Below the pieces are notes generated by a model. That model worked only from the letters and a program-made list of their open reading frames with translations. It searched no databases and had not been told where the DNA came from. Below are positions 1-10,000 of a stretch of DNA of 64,000 nt, in pieces; within the stretch, counting starts at the first letter, position 1; every line of letters starts with the position of its first letter. The translations under genes and the position numbers were made by a program. The DNA is taken from assembly GCF_000407165.1 (NCBI RefSeq), contig NZ_KE136480.1:558001-622000 (forward strand), in the 5' to 3' direction. Source of the stretch: Enterococcus haemoperoxidus ATCC BAA-382 (lineage in GTDB: Bacteria > Bacillota > Bacilli > Lactobacillales > Enterococcaceae).

Positions 1-169
1 GGTTAGCTTTTCTTAGGTGATTGTCAAATTGAACATAAGCTGTCATCTTGAACTTTTCATATATATTCTTTCATGAACAGTTCCTTAGATTGCATTGAAT
101 TTATCCAAACAATCGCTTATTTCAAGACAAAGAAAACGCTTTACAAAAAAATGATCGGAGAAAATTTAT

Positions 170-1561
170 ATGACACATACATTTCCAGAAAATTTCTTAT
201 GGGGCGCGTCCATTTCCGCCCACCAAACAGAAGGAGCTTACCAAACGGACGGCAAAGGATTAAGTGTTCAAGATACACGACCAAGAGATAATCATGAAAT
301 CGCAGATTTTAAAGTGGCTGTAGATCATTATCATCATTACAAAGAAGATATCCGTTTACTGGCTGAAATGGGCATCAAAATCTTCCGCTTCTCCATTGCT
401 TGGACAAGAATTTTTCCAAATGGTCGGGGTGAAATCAATCAAAAAGGCTTGCAGCATTACAACGCAGTTATTGATGAATTACTAAAATACGGGATTCAAC
501 CTTATATCACCTTAAATCACTTTGACTTACCTCAAGCCTTAGAAGATGAAGGAGGTTGGAGCGTTCGTAGTACCGTGGACGCCTTCAAAGTATATGCTGA
601 AACCTTATTTGAAGCATACGGCGACCGCGTAAAACATTGGTTAACGATCAATGAGCCAAACATCATGCTATTAGTTGATAAAAAAATTCTAGGGAAAGAA
701 ATCCCCCTACAAGAAAAATATCAACAATTTCATCATCTAATGATTGCTGAAAAATATGCCTTCAAACGTTGCCATGAATTGATCGAAGGTGGTCAAATTG
801 GTCCTGTACCGAATATTTCTCTTGTGTATCCAGCAACGAGCAAACCAATGGACAACCAAGCCGCTCTTTATTTTAATAGTGTTCGTAATTGGGCCTACCT
901 AGATTTTTCTTGTTTTGGCCGATACAACGCTGTATTTAAAGACTATTTAAATCGCAATGATATCACGATTGAATTTGGCAACGACGACCAAGAGTTGATG
1001 GAAAATAATTTCCCGGATTTCGTTGCAATGAACTTCTACACCACAGTCACTGTAGAAAAACCAACCGAAAAAGACGGTATGGCAAACGGGATCAGTGATC
1101 AACAAAGTGAAGATATTATGGAATGGGGCTTTTATAAAGGCTTCACTAATCCTCATTTGAAGAAAAATGAATTCAATTGGACGATCGATCCAGATGGTTT
1201 AAAAACCACGTTGCAAACACTCTATGATCGCTATCACTTGCCGATCATTATTACCGAAAATGGTTTAGGAGCAAAAGATGAATTAACAGCAGATGGTAAA
1301 ATTCACGATCCTTACCGTATCAACTATTTAGAGCAACATATTGCTCAATGCTTACAAGCCATTGAAGCAGGTGTTGACTTGATTGGATACAGCCCGTGGT
1401 CAGCAATCGACTTGATCAGTGTTCATGAAGGTATCAGCAAGCGTTATGGATTTATTTATGTAGATCGCACAGAGCAAGATGAAAAAGAACTCGCTCGTTA
1501 TAAAAAAGATAGTTTTTATTGGTACCAATCCTTGATCAAAACGAATCAACTGCCCTCTTAA
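170..1561 (+). CDS. Glycoside hydrolase family 1, probable 6-phospho-beta-glucosidase
   Basis: The 463-aa protein has the GH1 barrel from WGASISAHQTEG at the N-terminus. The acid/base Glu lies in TINEP (about residue 162) and the nucleophile in ITENG (about 363). SKRYGFIYVD near the C-terminus is typical of GH1 enzymes that bind 6-phosphorylated sugars. It would cleave cellobiose-6-P or an aryl-beta-glucoside-6-P in the cytoplasm after PTS uptake, which fits the EIIC gene 15 bp downstream. The ATG follows GGAG by about 10 nt. A weak catabolite-repression-like sequence (GAAAACGCTTTAC, near 131-146) lies just upstream, with several mismatches to cre. The family call is sure; the exact sugar is inferred. 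Confidence 0.93.
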   Translation: MTHTFPENFLWGASISAHQTEGAYQTDGKGLSVQDTRPRDNHEIADFKVAVDHYHHYKEDIRLLAEMGIKIFRFSIAWTRIFPNGRGEINQKGLQHYNAVIDELLKYGIQPYITLNHFDLPQALEDEGGWSVRSTVDAFKVYAETLFEAYGDRVKHWLTINEPNIMLLVDKKILGKEIPLQEKYQQFHHLMIAEKYAFKRCHELIEGGQIGPVPNISLVYPATSKPMDNQAALYFNSVRNWAYLDFSCFGRYNAVFKDYLNRNDITIEFGNDDQELMENNFPDFVAMNFYTTVTVEKPTEKDGMANGISDQQSEDIMEWGFYKGFTNPHLKKNEFNWTIDPDGLKTTLQTLYDRYHLPIIITENGLGAKDELTADGKIHDPYRINYLEQHIAQCLQAIEAGVDLIGYSPWSAIDLISVHEGISKRYGFIYVDRTEQDEKELARYKKDSFYWYQSLIKTNQLPS

Positions 1562-1576
1562 AGAAAGGAGAAAAAA

Positions 1577-2923
1577 ATGAATAAAGTATTTACTTTTTTA
1601 GAAACAAAATTGATGCCGCCTTTGAATAAAGTTGCGAACTTGCACTTTATTCGAGCGATTATGCAAGCCGGGATCATTACGGTACCGTTTACGATCGTCG
1701 GATCGATTTTCCTGATCATCAATAATTTACCGCAGATTATTCCACCGTTAGCACCATTTTTTGAAAATACTATTTTGAAATTTGCTCCGATTTATAGTGT
1801 GGCTACCACCATGTCGATCGGCTCGATCGCCATTTTTTACTGTTTGGCGACTGCTTATTATTTAACCGATATTTATCGGAAAGAAGAAAGTGAGGGGCTG
1901 AGTAGCTTTGTTGGGGCTATTTTAGGATTGTTTGCCTTTTTGATGACGATTGTACAAACAGACATCGTTGATGGCGGTGCCCAGCTGATTCAATCAGAAA
2001 GTGAAACATCGATTGTTTATAATGGGATCGCAATTGGTGGTTGGGTCACTCGTTTTAGTGGTGTTGGGATTTTTATCGGGATTATCACAGCTGTAATTGC
2101 GACTCAAATTTATCGTTGGTGTGTGAAAAAGAAGATTACCATTCGAATGCCTGAAGGGGTTCCTGATGGTGTAAGTAAAGCTTTTGCTTCATTGATTCCT
2201 GCTATTTTTATTGCGTTTGTGATGTTATTTATCAATACAATTTTAGCGGTGTTCCATACTGATTTACATGGATTATTGTCAAAACCATTTGAGTTCGTTA
2301 AAGATCTAACGGGCTCTTGGTTAGGAATCATTGTGATTATGCTATTGATTCATCTGCTGTGGGCTGTTGGGGTCCATGGAACTGCCGTTATTAAAAATAG
2401 TTTTATCAATCCAATTTTATTAGTTGCATTGACTGAAAATGTGAATGGCGGAACCAATATTTTTGCTGGAGATTTTATTAATATGTATATCTTTATCGGT
2501 GGCGCTGGTAGTACACTTGGTTTAGTTTTACTGATGATTTTTGTGGCAAAATCAGACCAACTTAAAGTGCTTGGTAAGGCGGCTGTGCTTCCTGGCTTGT
2601 TTAATATCAATGAACCTGTGATTTTTGGGGCACCGATTGTTTACAATCCTTATTTAATCATTCCATTTATTGTAACACCTTTGATCAATGTGACGATTGC
2701 CTACTTTGCTTCTTCTGTTGGTTTCGTGAATAAAGTGACGACTGGAATTCCTTGGATTTCGCCTGTGGGAATTGGAGCATTTCTGGGAACTGGTGGCGAT
2801 TTTCGAGCGGTGTTGATTGCGTTGATTAATTTGGCGGTTTCGATTGTTTGTTATTATCCGTTTTTCAAGATGTATGATGGGAAGTTGTATGGGGAGCAAA
2901 TCGCCTCTTTGGATAAGGGATGA
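1577..2923 (+). CDS. PTS lactose/cellobiose-family EIIC permease
   Basis: This 448-aa integral membrane protein belongs to the lactose/cellobiose PTS EIIC family. It has many hydrophobic segments, a GVHG motif near residue 260, and NINEPVIFG near 340, the conserved sugar-binding and phosphorylation loop. It would import and phosphorylate a beta-glucoside and pass it to the GH1 enzyme encoded just upstream. The RBS AAAGGAG lies directly after the GH1 stop, so the two genes form an operon. No EIIA or EIIB gene is present, so those parts must come from elsewhere or from beyond the left edge. Substrate is inferred from the neighbour. Confidence 0.92.
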   Translation: MNKVFTFLETKLMPPLNKVANLHFIRAIMQAGIITVPFTIVGSIFLIINNLPQIIPPLAPFFENTILKFAPIYSVATTMSIGSIAIFYCLATAYYLTDIYRKEESEGLSSFVGAILGLFAFLMTIVQTDIVDGGAQLIQSESETSIVYNGIAIGGWVTRFSGVGIFIGIITAVIATQIYRWCVKKKITIRMPEGVPDGVSKAFASLIPAIFIAFVMLFINTILAVFHTDLHGLLSKPFEFVKDLTGSWLGIIVIMLLIHLLWAVGVHGTAVIKNSFINPILLVALTENVNGGTNIFAGDFINMYIFIGGAGSTLGLVLLMIFVAKSDQLKVLGKAAVLPGLFNINEPVIFGAPIVYNPYLIIPFIVTPLINVTIAYFASSVGFVNKVTTGIPWISPVGIGAFLGTGGDFRAVLIALINLAVSIVCYYPFFKMYDGKLYGEQIASLDKG

Positions 2924-2941
2924 TTGAAATAAAATAAAAAG

Positions 2942-2987
2942 AAAAAAGATAGCCGTTTTCTGTTACAGAACTTGCTATCTTTTTTTA
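2942..2987. terminator. Bidirectional terminator between EIIC and rnfD
   Basis: AAAAAAGATAGC pairs with GCTATCTTTTTT around a 20-nt loop. A/T runs on both sides let it serve the two convergent genes. Confidence 0.85.
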
Positions 2988-2994
2988 GAAAATA

Positions 2995-3951
2995 TCATTC
3001 CCCATAAATCCTTGATACTGTATATTTATTAATCAAAGGTGTCAATAAATTCATCACCAAGATCGCCACACCGATTCCACCAGGTAGATCAATACATATT
3101 CTAAGCATTGCTGCTAATACACCACAGCCTATCGCAAAAATATACTTTCCTTTATCCGTCAATGGTGAAGTCGTGTAATCCGTCACCATAAAGACAGCAG
3201 CAAAAATCAATGCTCCACTTAGCAAATGAGCATTAGCAAATGAGAAATCAAATCCACTATATAATAGCATTGCACTATAAAATGATCCTAGTGTCAAAAC
3301 AGGAACCAACGGATTGATGATTTTACGTGCAATCAAATAAATTCCTGATAAAAGCAAAGCAAACTTACACGTTTCTCCAATCGGACCACCTAACCCAAAA
3401 CCCATAAACAAATCAACTAAATCTGGCGTTGTCGGAGAAACCTCTCTCGCAAAATTCCCTAAATCAGCTAATGGTGTCGCAGTTGCTACAACATCCGGTT
3501 GCGGTGTGACCCAATTCGTGATCCACGGTGAAAAGAATAATTTCAATAAGACACGAGCTGCCACTGCTGGATTTAGCCAATTTCTGCCAATTCCGCCAGT
3601 CAATTGTTTCACAACAATAATTGCAATAAAATCACCAATAAGCAACGTCCACAAAGGAGCTGTAACTGGTAAGGTCAAAGCTAACAACCACCCTGTGATC
3701 ACTGCGCTGTAGTCCGTTATCGTCACTTTCTTCCAAACAATTTTCTGAAAAGCAAACTCAAGTCCCACACAGGCAACAATACTTACAATCACCATCACTA
3801 AAGACCATAATCCAAAAAAGTAAACAGCCGCAATTGTTGGAAATACTAAAGCAATCAACACTTGCTGCATGATCCACTGAGAGGTCCATTTTTCTCTAAT
3901 ATGAGGACCCATAAACGGTCCAGTACTTGTATATTCTTTATTTATCATCAT
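2995..3951 (-). CDS. rnfD: RnfD/NqrB-family membrane flavoprotein
   Basis: This 318-aa polytopic membrane protein of the RnfD/NqrB family passes electrons across the membrane through flavin in Rnf and Nqr complexes. GGIGRNWLNPA near residue 120 is the family signature. In RnfD proteins FMN is bound covalently to Thr in SGATPL; the matching site here reads ATATPL with Thr at about 159, so the acceptor Thr is kept. The start overlaps the rnfC stop (ATGA); another ATG lies one codon downstream, at 3948, and is equally plausible. Only rnfC and rnfD are found; A, B, E and G are absent. It may therefore act in a simpler flavin-based electron chain rather than a full Rnf complex, which is inference. 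Confidence 0.85.
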   Translation of the reverse strand: MMINKEYTSTGPFMGPHIREKWTSQWIMQQVLIALVFPTIAAVYFFGLWSLVMVIVSIVACVGLEFAFQKIVWKKVTITDYSAVITGWLLALTLPVTAPLWTLLIGDFIAIIVVKQLTGGIGRNWLNPAVAARVLLKLFFSPWITNWVTPQPDVVATATPLADLGNFAREVSPTTPDLVDLFMGFGLGGPIGETCKFALLLSGIYLIARKIINPLVPVLTLGSFYSAMLLYSGFDFSFANAHLLSGALIFAAVFMVTDYTTSPLTDKGKYIFAIGCGVLAAMLRICIDLPGGIGVAILVMNLLTPLINKYTVSRIYGE

Positions 3952-5237
3952 CGACTCTCCAATACTTTTTGCTTCGCCGCTCGGATATCACCTAAAATAT
4001 CGATTTTTGATGGACAAATATACGAACAGGCACCACAATCGATACAATTCAGAACCCCTAAGCGTTTTGTTTCTTCGATATTACCTGCTCGATACGCATT
4101 ACTGATAGAAATCGGTTGTAAATTGACTGGGCAAGCATTGACACACTCTGAACAGCGTATACAATTTTGTTCTTCTGGAATGTTTGCTTCCTCTCTAGTC
4201 AACGCAAGGATCAATGAGGTTGTTTTCGTTACTGGCTCATCTAAATTTTGGATTACTTTTCCCATCATCGGCCCACCATTAATCAATTTCATCGGGCTTT
4301 CAACAAAACCACCACACGCTTCAATGACATTCTCGATTGGTGTACCAATTCTCACACGTAAGTTTTGAGGATGCTTGATCGGTGTGCCTGATACAGTCAC
4401 AACACGATCGATCAATGGTCGATTTTCCTTCAACGCATGAAATGTAGCGAATACCGTTGAGACATTCATGATTCCGACATTTAAATCAATCGGTAATTTC
4501 CCAGCTGGTAGTTCTTTTCCAAGAACTGCTTTAATAACAATTTTTTCAGCTCCTTGGGGATAATGATTCGGTAAAATTTTTAGCTTGATTTGCTCATTGT
4601 CGATTTTAGCTTCCAAGTTTCTGATTGCCTCTTCTGATGAGCTTTCTATCGCAATCACACATTGCTTGATCGACATCATTTCTTGAAGCATACTGATTCC
4701 TGCAATAAAATCATTCATTTGCTCAATAATAATTCTTCTGTCGGCCGTAACAAATGGTTCACACTCGACCGCATTAATGATCAATGTTTCCATGTACTGA
4801 TGTTCTTTCAAAAGAAATTTTACATCTGTCGGAAAACCAGCGCCGCCCATCCCGACGATTCCGTTGTTTTTGATTATTTCCACTAAATTTTCACTACTTG
4901 CTTGCGGTAGTTCATATGTATCTTTAAAATCATTTTTAATGACCACAACGGATACTTCGTTTACGCCAATGATTCTCTGTTCGATTTTTTCAACCGTTCC
5001 TGAAACTGAGCTATGTATGTTGGCTGAAATCATGCCATCTTTGGCACCGATCAGTGTACCGATTTTCACCGTTTGCCCTGTGGAAACAACGATCTTTGCC
5101 GGTTTACCGATATGCATATTCATTGGTAAGATAATCCTACCTGGGGCGTTTAGATCTTTAATTGATTCTAGCTTTGTTAACCATTTATTTTTGGGGACTA
5201 GCACGCCGCCAAGTTTTCTTTTTATTCTAACAAACAT
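3948..5237 (-). CDS. rnfC: RnfC-family iron-sulfur/NADH-binding subunit
   Basis: The 429-aa protein matches the RnfC/Nqo1-like family. A glycine-rich GMGGAGFP motif near residue 130 is the nucleotide/FMN region, followed by a SLBB-like part. Two 4Fe-4S motifs lie near the C-terminus, CIRCSECVNACP (about 359) and CIDCGACSYICP (about 398). It would take electrons from NADH at the inner membrane face and hand them to RnfD. It is shorter than many proteobacterial RnfC proteins because it lacks the long C-terminal extension. The ATG follows GGAAGG by about 8 nt. It is translationally coupled to rnfD by a 4-bp overlap and preceded by a 30-codon membrane ORF in the same operon. Confidence 0.87.
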   Translation of the reverse strand: MFVRIKRKLGGVLVPKNKWLTKLESIKDLNAPGRIILPMNMHIGKPAKIVVSTGQTVKIGTLIGAKDGMISANIHSSVSGTVEKIEQRIIGVNEVSVVVIKNDFKDTYELPQASSENLVEIIKNNGIVGMGGAGFPTDVKFLLKEHQYMETLIINAVECEPFVTADRRIIIEQMNDFIAGISMLQEMMSIKQCVIAIESSSEEAIRNLEAKIDNEQIKLKILPNHYPQGAEKIVIKAVLGKELPAGKLPIDLNVGIMNVSTVFATFHALKENRPLIDRVVTVSGTPIKHPQNLRVRIGTPIENVIEACGGFVESPMKLINGGPMMGKVIQNLDEPVTKTTSLILALTREEANIPEEQNCIRCSECVNACPVNLQPISISNAYRAGNIEETKRLGVLNCIDCGACSYICPSKIDILGDIRAAKQKVLESR

Positions 5238-5268
5238 TGATTTACCTTCCTTCTAATTAAATTTTTGT

Positions 5269-5361
5269 CTATCTATAAATGAAAAAGTAATAGACTAATG
5301 CAATTGCTACAACGACTAATTGCATCGTTAAACCTAAAATTTCATATTTTTCTCTTTTCAT
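5269..5361 (-). CDS. 30-aa membrane microprotein upstream of rnfC
   Basis: The ORF reads MKREKYEILGLT, then a hydrophobic stretch with aromatic residues, ending FFIYR. That is a basic N-terminus followed by one predicted membrane helix. It has a strong AAAGGAG ribosome site 5 nt before its ATG and ends 31 bp before rnfC, which has its own RBS, so it heads the operon. I do not recognise the family. Single-helix small subunits are common in respiratory complexes, so a structural role beside RnfC/RnfD is possible but inferred. A positional or regulatory role of its translation cannot be excluded. Confidence 0.6.
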   Translation of the reverse strand: MKREKYEILGLTMQLVVVAIALVYYFFIYR

Positions 5362-5654
5362 GAATACTCCTTTACCATTTCTATTTGTCTATGTATTACA
5401 AGATTTTGCTCATTAAATTTAGCATATCATTAAATTTTGCAGCTCAGAATTATTTTTTTCCGCTCATTGTCGAAAGATGAACTTGCGATTCTTTTGAGAA
5501 GTCAATTCTTTTACTACTTCTTTCTATGTAAAAAAAATAAACCGTTTTCCTCTTACTATTGTCGAATATTAAACGATTGTTCGTTAATAAAAAAAGATAA
5601 AAACCAATATTTTCCAGTTATAAAACTAATTTTGATATTTTTTAGCAAAAAAAT
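5362..5654. other. Intergenic region, AT-rich, no gene seen
   Basis: This stretch lies between the divergent-looking 5' end of the rnf operon and the 3' end of prs. I see no convincing coding frame or RNA. It should hold the leftward rnf promoter, but no strong -35/-10 pair stands out. Confidence 0.5.
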
Positions 5655-5698
5655 AGACATCCTCTTTCTGTATTTTTACATACAGAAAAAAGATGTCT
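5655..5698 (-). terminator. Terminator of prs
   Basis: AGACATC pairs with GATGTCT, and an inner TTTCTGTAT/ATACAGAAA stem adds to it. Read leftward, the hairpin is followed by a run of seven T. Confidence 0.8.
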
Positions 5699-5719
5699 GT
5701 CATTTTTGGTCATTTGCTT

Positions 5720-6691
5720 TTAACGACGTTTTGTTTCAAACAATGGACTAACGGGTTTATTTTCATGGATACGCTTGATGGCATCACCAATTAATTCACC
5801 AACACTGATTTCATCGATTTTATCGATTTTACGATCATCAGAAAGATAGATAGAATCTGTTACAACTAACCGTTTGATGGCAGAATCTTCAATACGTTGT
5901 AAAGCTGGTCCTGATAAAACAGGGTGTGTACATGAAGCATACACTTCTTTTGCGCCAGCTTCTTGTAACGCATTAGCAGCTAATGAAATTGTCCCAGCTG
6001 TGTCGATCATGTCATCGATCAAGACACAGATTTTGCCTTCTACATGTCCAATAATATTCATTACTTCAGCAACATTCGCTTTGGGACGACGTTTGTCGAT
6101 GATTGCAATCGGTGCTTTCAAATATTCCGCAAGTTTGCGGGCACGTGTCACACCACCATGGTCAGGAGAAACAACGACAACATCGTCTCCTTGAATGCCA
6201 TGTTCCATAAAGTAATCTGCAATTAATGGAGCGCCCATTAAGTGATCCACAGGAATATCGAAGAATCCTTGAATTTGAACGGCATGTAGATCTAATGTCA
6301 ACATTCTAGTTGCTCCTGCTTTTTCAAGCATATTTGCTACAAGTTTCGCTGTGATTGGTTCACGAGCACGAGCTTTACGATCTTGACGTGCATAACCATA
6401 GTAAGGCATCACAACGTTAATTGTTTTTGCACTTGCACGTTTTAAGGCATCGATCATGATCAATAATTCCATCAAATTATCATTGACTGGACTACTTGTT
6501 GATTGGATGACATAGACGTGAGAACCACGAATACTTTCTTCAATATTTACTTGAATTTCACCATCACTGAATTGCGTGACAGAAGATTTTCCTAATTCTA
6601 CACCGACAGCAGCAGCGATTTTTTCTGCTAATGGACGATTCGAGTTAAGAGAAAAGATTTTCAATCTAGGATCAAAATAATGTTTTGACAT
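5720..6691 (-). CDS. prs: Ribose-phosphate pyrophosphokinase
   Basis: Prs makes PRPP from ribose-5-phosphate and ATP for purine, pyrimidine, NAD, His and Trp synthesis. The 323-aa product carries the class I signatures: [16 protein letters not shown], the [10 protein letters not shown] flexible loop, [18 protein letters not shown], and the PRPP loop [13 protein letters not shown]. The ATG at 6691 is chosen because GGAGG sits 5 nt upstream; a GTG four codons earlier overlaps that RBS and is unlikely. In Bacillus and E. faecalis prs follows glmU directly. Here a nucleotidase gene of opposite strand and a small ORF lie between them. Confidence 0.97.
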   Translation of the reverse strand: MSKHYFDPRLKIFSLNSNRPLAEKIAAAVGVELGKSSVTQFSDGEIQVNIEESIRGSHVYVIQSTSSPVNDNLMELLIMIDALKRASAKTINVVMPYYGYARQDRKARAREPITAKLVANMLEKAGATRMLTLDLHAVQIQGFFDIPVDHLMGAPLIADYFMEHGIQGDDVVVVSPDHGGVTRARKLAEYLKAPIAIIDKRRPKANVAEVMNIIGHVEGKICVLIDDMIDTAGTISLAANALQEAGAKEVYASCTHPVLSGPALQRIEDSAIKRLVVTDSIYLSDDRKIDKIDEISVGELIGDAIKRIHENKPVSPLFETKRR

Positions 6692-7026
6692 GAGGACCTC
6701 CACTTTCTTTTACTGAACAATAGTTTCCTTATAAATAGTAGTCACTTTTTCAAAATAAATCAAGTGATTTTGAGGCATTCCTCTAAATTAATACGATTTT
6801 CTAATAAAAATCAGCAAGTCTTCACGCGAAAAAAATGAAAGTAGTCAAAATATGTGGTTTTTGTTATTTTCTTTTGAAAAATCAGAGCATTTCCTAATGA
6901 CAACAGACAAGAAATATATTACTATTTAGGAAGACACAAAAATGAAAGCGCATTATTTTTTGTATTTAATTATGAACATTGCGCTGTGTATTATCTAGTT
7001 TCGCAGAAACTGTTGAACATTGTCAC

Positions 7027-7074
7027 TATCTAGCTTCGCGGGCTAGTCTCGACTGAACGAGCCCGCTACGCTTT
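7027..7074 (+). ncRNA. Structured leader upstream of nucleotidase, copy 1
   Basis: After TATCTAG come paired AGC/GCT, a TTC/TAC internal loop, a 7-bp stem GCGGGCT/AGCCCGC, a one-sided GAACG bulge, and AGTC/GACT closing a 2-nt loop. The same architecture with other stem sequences occurs at 12980-13096. A decayed unit starting TATCTAGTTTCGCAG lies just upstream at 6992. It ends 20 nt before the nucleotidase GTG. I do not recognise it as a named RNA family. Confidence 0.6.
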
Positions 7075-7093
7075 AAATTTAAGGAGGAATTTT

Positions 7094-10000
7094 GTGAAAA
7101 AGTCTGTTTTGAAAAAAGTACAACACGGGTTTCAAGTATTGATGGTTTCAACTTTATTAGCAGGTACCAGCGCCACTACTGCGTTAGCGATCGAGCAGCA
7201 AACTGGAGAATCAACGCAACCAGAAAGTACTACTGTTTCAAGTACAACATTATCGGATGAACAAGATACCACTACGCCAACTGATAAGGTTCAGACCTCG
7301 CAGAGACTTACCATTTTAGGCACTTCAGATGTTCACGGCCAGCTATGGGACTGGTCGTATGAAGATGATAAACAAACTCCTGTAGGGCTTTCTCAAGTTA
7401 GTTCTGTCGTAAATAATATTCGATTAGAAAATCCGAATGGCACTATTTTGATCGATAATGGAGATATGAACCAAGGAACGATTTTAACTGATGATTTGTA
7501 TAATAAAGCTCCTTTGATCGATAAACCAAATCCAATGATCAAAGCGATGAATTATATGAAATATGATGCAATGGTATTAGGGAACCATGAATTTAACTTT
7601 GGATTAGACTTGATCAAAAAACTTAATACTGAAGCAGCGTTTCCAATCCTATCTGCGAATACCTATGTAAAAGACTCAAATAGCCGCTTTGTCGGTGGTA
7701 CGATGAAGAAAGACATTGACCTAGATGGAGATGGAAAGAAGGATTTGACTGTCGGTATCATTGGGCTGACAACGCCACAAATTCCATTATGGGACGGTGC
7801 TAAAGTAGACAGCCTGTATTTTAATCCTTTAAGAGAAGAAGCAGAAAAAGCCGTAGCGGAGTTAAAAGATGAGACTGATATCATTGTCGCTTCGATGCAT
7901 GCTGGACGTCAAAGCTCTGATCCTGCTTCAAGTGCTGATGAGGTCATCACTAAAGTTGCTGGTATTGACGCCTATATTTTGGGACACGATCATCGCTCTT
8001 TTGCAGAACAAGTGCAAGGACCAAATGGCCCTGTTCCAGTAGCAGGACCTAAAGATACCGGAACAGAAATGGTCAAAATCGATCTTGATGTCGAAAAAAC
8101 TGCCGATAAATGGCACGTTAAAAATAGTAATCCAACAATTGTAAGTACCAAGACTGTTCCAGCTGACGAAGCATTAAAAAAAGAAACTCAAGAATACCAT
8201 AACAAAACGAGAGAATTTATCTCTGAAAAAATCGGAACAGCAACTGGAAACTTTTTACCCGCTGAAGAAGTAAAAGGAATTCCAGAAGCACAACTTCGTC
8301 CGACTGCGATGATTTCTCTGATCAATAATGTGCAACGAAAAGCAACCGGCGCACAACTTGCTGCCTCTGCTCTCTTTAAAGCGGATAGTAAATTAAACGC
8401 AGGCGATATTTCTTATTCTAATATTTTTGATATTTACAAATACCCTAACACACTGGTCAGTGTCAACATTACTGGAGAAAATCTACTAAAATACATGGAA
8501 AATCAAGCAGATTACTACAACACGCCTGGTCCAGATGATCTAACAATCAGCTTTAATGAAAAAATCCGTGTGTATAACTATGATATTTTTTCTGGAATTT
8601 CTTATAAGATCGATATTTCTAAACCGCATGGTGAACGAATTATCAATCCAACAATCGACGGAAAACCAGTTGACCTTACAGCAAACTATACGATTGCTAT
8701 GAATAATTACCGTTATGAAGGTTTACTAACGCAAGGAATCGTTACAGGGGAACCAATCAAATCCACTGATCCTGAAACATTACGCGGATTAATTGCTGAT
8801 TATATCCGTGAAAAACAAACTCTTGATCCGGCACAAGAAATCGAGCACAACTGGGAATTGATCGGTTATCATTTTAATAAAAATTGGCGTGATCTAGCTG
8901 TTAAACTAGTGAATGATGGTACCTTACAGACACAACCTGCTGCCGATGGTCGGACACCTAACGTCAAACCAATCACGAAACAAGATGTGCGCAACGCAGG
9001 TTATCAGCCTGATTCAGAATCAATCACAATCATGCATACCAATGATGTGCATGGACGTTTGGAAGGAAACGGAAAAGACGTCTTAGGTATGGCACGTTTG
9101 AAGACTTATAAAAACGCGATCAATCCAGACCTCTTGATCGATGCTGGTGATGCGTTCCAAGGCTTGCCGATTTCTAATTTCTCTAAAGGGAAAGATATGG
9201 TCAAAGTAATGAATGAAGTTGGCTACGATGCGATGGCTGTTGGGAATCATGAATTTGATTTTGGTTTAAAAACTGCATTGGAATATAAAGACGAGTTAAA
9301 CTTCCCAATCTTATCCAATAATACATTCCAAAATGGACAATTAGTTTTTGAACCCTATACAGTCTTAGAAAAAGACGACAATAAATATGCAGTTATCGGC
9401 GTAACAACACCTGAAACAGCCACAAAAACCCATCCAAACAATGTGATAGGTGTGACTTTTGCTGACCCAATCATCGAAACTAAAAAAGCAATCGAATCAA
9501 TCAAAAATTCAGGCGAAACAATCACTGCATACGTTGTGACGGGGCATCTAGGCATCGACGAAACCACTCCTCACGAATGGCGTGGCGATACTTTGGCTGA
9601 GACACTAAGCAAAGAATTCCCTGATTTAAATATCACCGTTTTGGATGGACATTCACATACAGCCGTTGATGGCGGAAAACAATTTGGAAACGTGATGTAC
9701 ACACAAACTGGAAATTATCTAAACAATGTCGGTTTAGTTAACGTTAATTTGACAGACCTTAGTAAAAAGACCGCCTCACTAACACCAGCAGACACTTTAG
9801 CAACGCTAGAAGAAAATCCTCCAGTTAAAGCATTAGTTGATCAAGCTAGAGCGAACTTTGAAGCTTGGGGATCAGAAGTCGTGATTGAAAATAATCCTTA
9901 TCAATTTAACGGAGAACGCGACAATGTGCGAACCAGAGAAACGAATTTGGGGAATCTGATTGGCGATGCGATGTTAACTTACGGACAGCAAGGCTTCAAA

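Noticed and set aside
5437-5751. 104-codon rightward ORF before prs
   Set aside because: It crosses the prs terminator, is AT-rich and lacks a ribosome site.
7027-7074. T-box or known purine/SAM riboswitch
   Set aside because: None of the hallmark sequences (T-box TGGNACCGCG, purine or SAM cores) are present, and the element is short.
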